Below are positions 8,886 through 20,637 of a stretch of 64,000 bases of DNA, one piece after another. How positions within the stretch are numbered: position 1 is the first letter of the stretch; every line of letters begins with the position of its first letter. The notes under the pieces are model-generated. The model did not search any database. It was not told the DNA's origin and saw only the letters and a program-made list of their open reading frames with translations. The stretch is from Protula sp. h YS-2021. Its lineage: Eukaryota; Annelida; Polychaeta; Sabellida; Serpulidae. The position numbers and the translations under genes were made by a program. Location of the stretch: the NCBI GenBank assembly GCA_949752745.1, contig OX457032.1, positions 17,338,720 to 17,402,719 on the forward strand. Direction: 5' to 3'.

Positions 8886-9048
8886 TCAGCAGCAGCGCCG
8901 CCTCCTTGTGTGACATCTCCTGCTGCGTGCTGTCGAGCGTGAACCAGAGCGCCAGGGCGCACCGCTTTCCCCCCGTCACCGCCTCCACGCCATGGTACGT
9001 GCCCGACTCGAAACCCACCATCCGTCCGCACTTTGGCCGCACTTTCCG
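8864..9048 (-). CDS. P3H: P3H exon 12, distal His and 2OG-binding Arg
   Basis: The exon is 185 bp, phase 0 to 2, with acceptor CCTTTTTAACAG and donor CAGAG|GTAAGC. It encodes RKVRPKCGRMVGFESGTYHG (H643), then VEAVTGGKRCALALWFTLD (R653), completing the dioxygenase site. The tail is STQQEMSHKEAALLLSGL then SSRQ. Reading past the donor meets TAA at once (AGG TAA), so intron retention would give a 686-residue protein with a complete catalytic domain but no further C-terminus. Confidence 0.93.
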
Positions 9049-12000
9049 CTGTTAAAAAGGGAAACAGAATTACAGCTCATTTCTTATGTGATCACTGCAC
9101 GTCTTTTTTGCCAGAAAACTACAACTGAATTTCGGGTGTTCCACTAGAAAAAATTCGCACGGGGAAAGACAGAATTCTGCTTCAATGTCAGTGTATGTAC
9201 ATATATATAAACAAACAGTATTTTGGCATTTTCAAACACATATGTACCTGGTTTGACAGTCTGCAATGAACCTGTACGGTTTGACTGACGTGCTCAGCTG
9301 TACGGTTTGACTGACGTGCTCACCTACACGATTTGATTGACGGGCGCACCGGTACGGTTTGACTGATGTGCGAACGTGCACGATTTGACTGACGTGTGCT
9401 GCTGTACGGTTTGATTGACGTGCTCATCTGTACGATTTGATTGACGTGCTCACCTGTACGGTTTGATTGATGTGCGCACCTGTACCGGTTTGATTGATGT
9501 GCGCACCTGTACGGTTTGACTGATGTGCGCACCTGTACGATTTGAATGACGTGTGCACCTGTACGGTTTGATTGACGTGCTCACCTGTACGGTTTAACTG
9601 ACGTGCGCACCTGTACGGTTTGACTGACGTGCTCACCTGTACGGTTTGACTGACGTGCGCACCTGTACGGTTTGATTGACGTGCTCACCTTTACGGTTTG
9701 ATTGACGTGCTCACCTGTACGGTTTGATTGGCGTGCTCACCTGTACGATTTGATTGACGTGCTCACCTGTACCGTTTGATTGACGTGCGCACCTGTACGG
9801 TTTCATTGGCGTGTTCACCTGTACGGTTTGATTGGCGTGCTCACCTGTACGGTTTGACTGACGTGCTCACCTCTACGGTTTGATTGACGGGCGCACTGGT
9901 ACGGTTTGATTGAGGTGCTCACCTGTACGGTTTGATTGACGGGCGCACCTGTACGGTTTGATTGAGGTGCTCACCTGTACGGTTTGATTGACGGGCGCAC
10001 CTGTACGGTTTGATTGAGGTGCTCACCTGTACGGTTTGATTGACGTGCTCACCTGTACGGTTTGAATGACGTGCACATCTGTACCGTTTGATTGACGGGC
10101 GCACCTGTACGGTTTGACTGACGTGCTCACCTGTACGGTTTGACTGACGTGCTCACCTGTACGGTTTGATTGACGTGTGCGAAGAAGAAGTCGCCGCCCG
10201 TGAAGTCGCCGTTGAGGTAGAGCAAGGCGCTGAAGTCGCGCATCGTGTAGGCGGGTTTCTGCTTCAGACACGTGCCGTCCTCCTGCAGCACGCAGTTGTC
10301 CGCGTGGATCGGGTGGCTCAGATCCTCCCGCCCATCCTGATCTACATCCCCGACAGGCAGACCATGGGGGCAAAAAAGCGCGCTACATAAGCATCGAGTT
10401 TGTTACTTCGAGTGATTTTATCAATTTCTTGCTCTTTTGGACGGTTCTTTTTTTTTTTTTGTTTTTTTTTCCCATTTCTCTTCTCAAATTATAATGCCGG
10501 TATTTCTGAATTTTGATGTCTAAAATACAAGGCAGAAGTTTTTTTTACAAGGAAGCCATCCACCCTGTACACCAAACCAACGACCCCACCCCCGCCTCCC
10601 CTCCCGCGATTTTGGATTGAAAGCTTCTTGACAACCATCACCATGACAAACACCACAACGCCCACTCCCCCGGAAGTACCCTCCATGACGTCACCTTGCA
10701 GTGCGGTCCTGCACACCAGGTGCGTGTAGTGGAAGTGCAGCGGTACTTGCAAGTTGTTGTATTTTTCCATGAAGCCCCTGGCCGCCTGGCTGGCCTTCAG
10801 GTACGTCTGGAGCATTTCTCCGCTGACCTTTCCCGACACAGTCAGCTGCATGGGTGGGATGGGGGAGATAATGAGAAGTTAGAGCTTAGCATAATTTCTC
10901 AACTCATATTTTTGGACTTAAGTCACTTGAAACTGATTTTAAAAATATCCTATTGTTGAAATGTTAATGTTTTTTTGTTGTTTTTTTTTACTAATTTTCA
11001 CCACAGACTATTTCAAAGAGCAACAGCGAAATAAACGCTCAGTCCAATATTTTCAAATTTCGGATCTCCAGAAGTTCTCTTACCCAACAGTTTTTCGTAT
11101 GATATAATACTAGAACTCACCTGGGCAGCACTGCTTACGGTCACCCCTACAAATTGCTCGAAGTCTGTATGCGGCGAACTCCTGTGCTCCGTCCCCTTGT
11201 AGCCGTCCCCCTGTGTGCCCCCTTTCTGTAAAACACAAACACACGCGCGGCGTGAAGTGACGCCAGCGACACAATGACACGTAAAGCGACACAAACGTAA
11301 CCTAAGCGACATGCATGGGATGTAAGCGAAATGACGTAATGCAGGCGCCACGGCAAGGCGCGAGACAGCCGGCGTGAAATGACGTAAGCGCAAAAGTGAC
11401 GCATGCGACACGGAAATACATCCACAGAGAGATATAAGTAACCACAAGCCGCATAGTCAACAAGGAGCGAGGCCGATGCCATGAATCAGGTCAGAGTCGA
11501 TTTACCTTTAAAATTTATCTTTGATATATAGATCAGAAAACTAAAATTAAGCTTTTCATCCTTATTTTCCCGATCAGAAGCTATTTATGAAACAAATGTG
11601 CTCCTTTCACCTCAGCCAGTTCGATGAGGCTGTTGCACTGCTCTTGCGTCAGAAGCCCGTCGGCTAGCACCCGAGTCGGCCCGAGCAGCTCTTCGGACTC
11701 TTCCGTGATCACCACCCCATTCTCGGCCGTGTATGCGCGCAGACTGGTCAGAAACTCTTCCGTTCTCTCTCCAAGCGGCAGGTGCGGAAACCGGTTATCT
11801 GTTGACCAATCACAGGCTCGCCACATTTTATCAGTGGAGAATTCTCAGCATACAAATTTTTCATTTTCACAACAAAAAAATCCCAATATCTCACAACCAT
11901 CTGGAAATAGGAGGCAGAATTGCGAAATGTATATTTCCAGCTGGACGCAAAATTTTGAATGCTAGCGCGTGCCAATCGAAATTAAACTGTCCCTTATGCT

Positions 12001-15000
12001 GGCAGGACAAGGGGCGGGGGTTTGCTCCCTACCCCAAAACATATAACACCGAAAAACTTGGATACAAGCGAAAAAGTGGCTCCTTGTAGCAGGGAGGTGC
12101 CACTTCTTCATCGCGACGTACTTGATATCGTTTCTATGTGTAGATTATCAAAGGCGGTTGAGAAAGGCTCGTGAAACGAGCACGGGTATTAATGGCCTGT
12201 AATCTCCTACTGTTTACCTTTCAGAAGAAGACTGGACGATGAAGAACTACCATACGGGTCACGAAAAAGATCCTCGTCCATCGCCTCCTGCAAAAACAAA
12301 CAAGAATACAACTTTTGTTTAAAATCTCACGTCCATATTTCCTGATGACAAAAACAAAACAAACAAACAAAGAAGTGTGCAACCTGGGTCGGTTTCCGTC
12401 GTCGATACGGCGTCGAGACATTTGGGATGACGTCGCCGCGACGTCGGAAACCGACCAATTGTCTGCTGGGAAATCACTTTTAATTTGAAGAATCAATCGC
12501 TGTTGATACCGTAAGAATATAACTGTAATTGTAGGTGCTGGTGCAGATACATAACCCATACAGCACTGCCTGCTTTTAGCGCTCTGTCACACGGATTTCG
12601 GTCAGTTCTTTATTTACAGGTATCTCGTTTCGCTAGTTATTTATGGGCTTAGTATTTTTCATTCCAAAAAAAAGCGCGTATGGTTAAGACAAGGAATGCG
12701 GTTAAAGAACAATGAAAACCAGACACTTCGGACAAACGAAAATTATACCTTAAAATGAAGGTGTGTACTGTATTTTATTAATCCTCTAAGAATGCTAACT
12801 GTAAGAGCAATTCGCATTGATGATATAACTAGTTATAAGCTTGGATAGGGAATGGGGGAAGGGAGGGGGGTGGGGGCGTTAACGTAGAATATTCACTGGC
12901 ATGCGAGTAAGCCATAAACCATATAAAAACACATGGCCATGCGTGAAAAAAAACAACAAGGCGAACTCCGTCAGAGAGTGCAAATTCCAAGTAAACTAGG
13001 AAACAAAGGAAAGAGAACGGAAATTGCCGAGCTATTAACGGCGCAGTTAATTTCTATGCTTCAATTACTGACGCCGTGCCCAGAAATGGCCGCGACACCC
13101 GCCGAACCCATAACTTCCTTTTTTTTTGGCATTTCACGAAAGAAAAGTGAACTTGGTCTGTAACCTCATCGTAGTGACATTTTGCCGACGAGTCGCACGC
13201 GAGTGAGTCTGTTCCAGGAACAGGCTCATGAGACCCAGTGTGAAGTATAAAATAATAGAAAATAATACAAGTTGAACCGCCATTAATCTATGATAGCACA
13301 TTCCTGGAATAGACTAACTTTGACTGTGAGACTTTGTTTCGCAAATAACCAAAAAAAAAAAATAAAATAAAAAATAAAAAAATAAAAAAAGAATTCTTAT
13401 TTGATTGATATATTCTTATTTCAAATAAGACAGTGCTATGATGTAAATGTAAACTTTAATAATTTAATGAGTGCATGCCGTGTGATTTATCTTGTTAAAA
13501 AACGTGATATATGTTAATCTACATGCACTAACGACAAGTCCTCTTTCTATGATGATCTATATATTTCAATGAGCATAAACCTCATGTGTCTTTTCCTGAA
13601 ATACAGTCACTTTGTCCGGTACTAAAAAATCTAAATTCTTATTTGCTTGATACATTTGTATTTAAAAGAGGCTTACCAGAGGCTTACATCATTCAGCTTC
13701 AATAGAGTTTGAAAGTGTTTTAATGAATTCCCAGGGAATCTCACATTTCACTACAATGCATGTATTCTACAAACGAAGAGACTCCGCACAGTGGAGTTTG
13801 TTTTTTTCTTCGTAAGCCGACACTTTCATATAGCTCTGTCTATGAATATTCAAGTGTCTGCGGTAGTTCTCACAAACACACCACCTGTGGAAATGTCACT
13901 CTCAAACGCACACTGCAATCACGGGGTTTATGTAAAATTTTTAATCTGGTCTCCCCAACATTTTTACAACAAATTTTCATATTCTGTCGCAGGTATCAGT
14001 TCGCACACGTCCCATTCATAATGCGCCCATTGATGACGTGTTGTACAAATGACAACTGCAGTTATACATTTTTTTTCTCAGCGAATTAACATAGCAAAAG
14101 CGTCGGATTTCATTCATTTCCAAAACTCTTCAACTTGTCAATGGTGTTTCAAATTTGTTGCTTCAATAATTAGCTGAATTTCCATTCAACATGTATTTAA
14201 TTTTGACTTTTTCTGGCATCAGCGATAGAATAAGTTGTTCTTTGTGTAAAATAAACTCTCCTTAAAAAAGTTTTCATTAAAATAATACCAGTTTCTCCTC
14301 GCCCAGGGGTCAGTTGATCTCCCAGCATTTTCCAATTCCGAGCTTTTATCAGAGCTCAACACTTTTTTTGTACGCTCAGTTACTTAAATACTTAAAGCAA
14401 ATTCACAATAGCGAACACAAAACTCGATGTACGTGATTGGCATGTGGGATTCGTCACTCAGAAAATACGCTGACGACAAATGTGAAAACGCCAACCACAT
14501 TTTAAGTAATCTGATAAATCGATTGGCCAGTAAGGGCGGGTGTAAAGACAAGTGGAGCCGCTTCCCAAATTACACTCTCCTCTTTATGTCATTACTTGAA
14601 TTTATTCGAAAGTTGCAAATTATGGTCATGGCTCCCTAACTGTCCATAAGGAATGTGACGACAAGCGGTGCATTTCAGTTATTTTCTCCCGTTTAACACG
14701 TGGGTAGAAAAATGAAACAATGGGACAGAATTGCCTTGACTCTGATGCCTTAATCTCTTTGAAGGAAGTTGGTACTACGTCACTGTCACTGAGTGAAAGA
14801 CATATTGCCATGGCAACTCCACCCAACTCACCCATACAAACCACAATGCGGCAGTTCTGAACCCAGCCCTGTTAATGTGTGATAACCCGATGAAAGGTGA
14901 CTTTTTTATCCGAATTAACGGGCAAATGTCATAAAAATATGTGCGTTACTAAACCTCAACCTAAAGGCCTTCCAGCCTTCCGCTTGACCTGAATTTTACA

Positions 15001-18000
15001 TAATAAAACTGGACACCAAAAGGAAAAAAGGAATTTGCAAAGTTTTCTCTTGCATGACTTGATGTGAACCGATTTACAAGATTCAGTCCCCGAATATCCC
15101 CCGTCCGGATTTGCAAGCATTATAAATTGAAAACTAGAGGTGTGTCCGATAGGAACACGAATGTCCCGCCTGGCGGATAGTCAGTGACATAATCTTAGTT
15201 TGAGGGATGTGATTCTTCTTGAAGGACGGACTCAGTAACGAGCACCTAACTGCAGTAAAATTGCCTAAGATCAAAGGCCAATTTCGACCGACTAAACGCC
15301 TCGTCGGACAAATGGACGACGTCCTTCACAACTTCAATATATTAGGAACAATATCCCCAAAACAAACTAGAGCAGTGTGCACAGCCCACATATTCCCCAC
15401 AGCCGCCCCCCCCCCCCCCATCAGTAAACACGGCCATCAATAGTCAATCAAGTGCTGATATTTTCTTACGTCCAGCTGGTCCATTTTCCTTGGACGAACC
15501 TGGCCAATTTACAATACCGATCTGTGTTTGTTCCCTGAGAAGCTACATACCAAGTTTCATTAAAATCCTTGCAGCAGTTTTTAAGTTATCGCGACAGACC
15601 GACACGCGGTCGATCGCATATTTTCCCCCTGTGGGGAATAAAAAAGTTGCCGGCCAAATAGCTACGCTACAGTGCGATCCACAAAACTTCGTACCTAAAA
15701 CTAACGTACACACAGACAGGCGGACGGACGGACGAACAGACGGACGCACAAGTCAAACACTATATGCCCCGGTGACATTTGTCAGGCGGGGCATAATGAA
15801 CACCGTGAATTTAAAAAAAAATAAACAACCGGTATGATCTGTCCTTGCGAATCCAGGTCGGCGTCCGAGAAGGTGTAGTCATTGGTAACGAAGTCAATCA
15901 TGCGCTGCTCCGCCTCCAGCATGGTGTGGTACGTCACAGCATCCTACAACACACATGCGCACCTAATGCTCACACATCCGGGTCTGATACAGTGTAGACA
16001 TAAATGTGGAAATTGGGAGGTACGTTTAAAACAACAGTGCGCTATTTTTTCAGCTATTATTTTCAGGAACAGTGTACCAATGACTAGCGTTCTGAAACAT
16101 ACCATAAACGGCTCAAATTATTTATTTGTGGACAAACAACCACATATTATTGCGCGTCGTGAAAAATAGCGCGTCATCTGGGAAAATCGTGCGTTAGTGC
16201 GGTGCACGATAAAACATCCTGTGGCCGTATGGAAAATCGATGGGCCATAACACCGGAAGTATCTGCAGAGAGGTTTTCACCACCAGAAGAGCTATAAGAC
16301 AACGACACCTAAGGATAGCATCACCCACTACGATTCGTGTGCCGTAAATTCCGAAGTGTTCATCTTTTAAAATAAACACATGACTTGAAGCGCGTGTTTT
16401 TAATTTTTAAGAATGCATTTTTTTTAATGCATGACACGAACTTGCACGAAACTGCATATTTTGCTAACATTTCGCTTACCATAAAACAATAACATTATAA
16501 GGGAATTTAAACAACATTTTACAGCTGTTAACTCAAGCAAATGTCACACAATAACAAGACAACAAAGCTGATATTTTGCTTCACTGTAGAATCATACTGA
16601 CACTTGCATACCTGCGGAAAAAAGCGAAAATAATTTTTACTTCACTAATCTCAAATCATAAAGGAATAACTACATGGTATTCAAAAATGGAGCAAAAACG
16701 TACCCTCTCCTTTTTAGGCCTGGTTTCAAAAATATGTGGACTGTTGTGTACGGTAAGAAACACATGGAATGCCAACTCGGCGCAATAATTAGTCTTCTGT
16801 CACGCAACTGGTGTAAATCGGGTGGCTGGATTAAACGTCTGTCGGTTTCAAGTTCACTGAGCCTTTAACCTTGTTTTGACTTCAATTCTCACTTTTTTTA
16901 CATCAAACGTGTTATTAGACAAAATCATTATGATTTATAATAATATTGTCGTGAGGTGTCACAAGTTTTTTTCTCTCTTCTCACACCTTTTTAGTGAGAA
17001 ATTTAACGAATACGATGAATAATGATCAAATATCTCGGTTCGAGACTTTTGAAATGTGTCACTTCTAATACTCCTGTGTCGACAAGCGAAAGGCGCCATT
17101 TTGTGAGTGTGTTTTCAGGGCGTGACCTCCCATCAGTCTCATCCAGTTCTCACATTTCATGGCGTTAAGCTTTAAATTAATGCTTGGAAGAGCCCATGCG
17201 TTCAAAAGTGATCGCTAAAGGCTTTTTGAATTTTTTTTAGAATGGTAATCTGCCAGGCAGAGAAGAGGCTTACTAATGTGCGATGAACAAACTTGGTGTG
17301 ACCTATACTCTCAGCAACTCAAATGTCTACAAAAGCACTGGTTAAGTCACCTGTAGTTACAGCACAACTCACGCAATCGTGACGTCAACGCTTTTACAGT
17401 ACGACATATTTAATGACGTCATTTCAATTATAGCATCACCTGATGACGTCATTTGCCAGTGACGTCTATGCTGATAAACGTCACTGTAGTTAAAGCATGC
17501 CTTACACACTGATGATATCAATGCTCTTACAGCAATACTTATGCACTCCATAACGCAAACTGCTTGCAGCATGACTTGCTACAAACACTCCGTGCATTTC
17601 TGGTTTTTTTTTTTTATTTCAACTTGAATCATCTAATTCAGAATACATGAAAGAGCTACATATAATTCACTGCAATAACGCGTAGGTAAAGAATAAAGAC
17701 TGCCATTGTATTTCACTTTAAGATAACTATAAAAATTATGAAGAGACCAACAGCGTCGCGTTTCCCGCCCTCTGGGATGTCAATATAAACATCGTTACTA
17801 AAGCTGTGTTTTCATAATTTTCAACCAAATTAAATATCAATGTCTTTTATAAGGAGTAAGTATACGGTGTCTATTTTTAAAATCGCCCAAGTTCTTTCAA
17901 ACCTTTTCAAAGATTGTGTGTTTATGTGGGGCCACCACTTCGGGATTAGATAAATGGAGTGAAAAGTTTTAGAGAGAGAGAGGGTGAGGAGCACTTGAAA

Positions 18001-20600
18001 ACTCACCCACATTTTGTTGGACTATTTTTCGGGTTAAATTTCTTGACAATAGCCCCATCTGCCTATTTTAACCCCCGACAGGTCTATTTAATTTCAGACT
18101 AGTCGGCGTGCCATTGTATTGTCCCTCTAAAACCACGGCGAATATTTTTGCTTCATATTGCAATGGCTCCAAGTGTCCTTTTTCACACTAATTACAAGTC
18201 TTTAGTTGTAACGTAAAACCGCACCAAGAATTTTCTATTGGGAAAGAAAGTTTGTTTTTATAACTACTCATAATTAAAGTATCTGTCTTCGTAAACCAGA
18301 AATAACTTTGGTTCATTGGACTTTGTCACCATGGACACCAACGAACTGTTGACATATTTCATACCCTTACACTTATTATCAAGTTAATTACGACAGCACC
18401 GGGATACTGGAGTTTGGAAGAGTAACATGAAAACGCAGTACTAATTAGTACTACCGGTATTGAATAACAACTATAATAATCACACTGATGAAATATCAAA
18501 TCTTCAACCCATCCCAACCCCCAGCTTCCCCCCCCCCCCCCAAAAACAAAAAAAAAAAACAAAAAAAAAAAAAAACAAGCCGGGCTGATCATGCATTAAT
18601 ACCTTTACGTCCCACACAACACAGAATCTATAGTCTTTTCAACAAAAAAAAGCTATTTTTGTAAAACCGTTTTCGTGACGATTTTCAAAGCAACGTTGTG
18701 TCCGTTTAATTAGCACAAAAAAAGGCACGGGGGCCTTTCCAGCCGATTAGGTCCTCTGTGAAAACGTCCCAGTCACACGCAGCACTGAGACCTCTGAATG
18801 GGAAATAACTACACTGGTGACACGCAACCGCTTGGCCAAAAACACATACCCCCCGTTTTTCTCCCACTTACATAACAGGGAAATGGCCTGTACTAATTGT
18901 TAAAACTACAGGTGTGTGTGGTCTTATGAGTGCAACAATCACTCCAAAACACAGGATGATTCAGCTTCATGAAGTCATCACTTCTCTTCCAATTTCACCT
19001 GGCTTCATCACTTTAACAGAGTTTATAACAAGCCCTTTTTAATTTATGCAACTTTTTATTATATTTTTTTTTTTATAATTTTTTCGTTGCAATATTTGCT
19101 GTTATTTTTTCACTTTCTACCAGTCTTCAAACAGAGCGATTTTTTATATTAAGCGTACTCACGTCTGTTCACATATTTTCCCTTTATTTTCAAGGACTCT
19201 TGACTCTCCCCGTTACATTACAGCCCCCTCTCCCCCCAGCCCCCCCCCCCCCCCATTAACACGCACCTGCCGTGGCACAAACTGCTCAGGGCCGACGCCC
19301 ATATCGTCCATGTAATACCGCCTGTTGTTCAGCATCGGCTCATTGTCGGGATGGAATAGCAGGTAGGACTGACACGCTCGCACGGCACTCTCCATGTCTC
19401 CGTCTGCAAACAGAGCGCTCATGTCAAATTGTCGGGATAGAATAGCAGGTAGGACTGACACGCTCGCACGGCACTCTCCATGTCTCCGCCTGCAAACAGA
19501 GCGCTTATGTCAAATTGTCGGGATAGAATAGCAGGTAGGACTGACACGCTCGCACGGCACTCTCCATGTCTCCGCCTGCAAAACAGAGCGCTCATGTCAA
19601 ATTGTCGGAATAGAATAGCAGGTAGGACTGACACGCTCGCACGGCACTCTCCATGTCTCCGCCTGCAAAACAGAGCGCTCATGTCAAATTGTCGGAATAG
19701 AATAGCAGGTAGGACTGACACGTTCGCACGGCACTCTCCATGTCTCCGCCTGCAAACAGAGCGCTCATGTCAAGTCTCTTTATTTATTATTATTATTGTT
19801 AATTTATTTATTTATTCAACTATTTATGGTTTGTTGTTGTTATTATTATTATTATTAGTATTATTTATAATTTTTATGCGACGTAAAATAGATTGCAATA
19901 TTCCTATAGCCCAATTTTGGCGATTTCTTCAAATTTTGTGAATAATCTTAACTACATAGTTTGATGTTTGCTTGTTTGTTTGATTTGTTTGTTTTTTTTT
20001 TTTTGTTTTTTTTGTTTTTTTTTTTTGGGGGGGGGGGGGCTTTTTGGTTGTTTTTGCTGTTATCTGTCTTGGTTGTTATTTATCTTGGTTTAATTCCCAC
20101 TTACAGTAACAATGACTCATAAGAACTCGATTGCTGAAAACAAAATTTCTCAATATTTTATTACCTTTTAATCTCCAATAAAAATTTTGGCACCTCAAAA
20201 AATTTATCAAGGATACCAGTATCTCTATTTTACAAACAACACGGAATATTAATAATAAATTAAAAGATGTCATTTCACTGAATGAAGTCCCCCCCCGAAA
20301 TGAAAACGATCTTATGCCTTTGAGGAAAATAACTCCCACTCCCTCTGCAACAGACTGGGGGTCATTTATGCCCTAAAAGAGATAAATATTTACATATTTG
20401 AAAAGAAATCTCTGAAAAAAAAACCATCTAATAAATGCCGTGCCTTCATATATAGACAGAGAGCGAAGGGTTAGACAGCAGTTTGTACACAATTAGTAAA
20501 TCGATCCGAAGCGATAGCATTCAAAAAAAGACGTGTCCCACCCAGCATTTTACTTAATTAACTTCGCCGAGAGTGTTGAGGACGTATTAATTAGGTACGA

Positions 20601-20637
<37 letters not shown>

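Larger units (their letters stand above)
12288..15829. other. P3H intron 6
   Basis: A 3.5-kb A+T-rich intron. It holds a GC-rich inverted repeat (12387-12456), A-runs near 13350-13390 and a hairpin/tetranucleotide element (15484-15800) next to exon 6. No exon or RNA gene recognised. Confidence 0.6.

Noticed and set aside
9320..10104. NQTVQVSTS/SNRTGEHV repetitive frames
   Set aside because: They are the 26-bp array read through; true-frame reading from exon 11 stops at the next unit border.
10023..10373. 116-codon minus-strand frame over exon 11 and the 26-bp array
   Set aside because: It is in the wrong frame for exon 11; the HADNC frame with matching phases on both sides is the real one.
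15490..15837. 115-codon plus-strand frame with TDRRTDGRTDGRT
   Set aside because: The DRRTDGRT string is the GACA/GACG tetranucleotide tail of a repeat element, seen also at 4888-4922.
19419..19941. Two opposing open frames of 100 and 153 codons
   Set aside because: Both are shadows of the exon 5 acceptor array, whose period of 86-87 bp keeps frames open.
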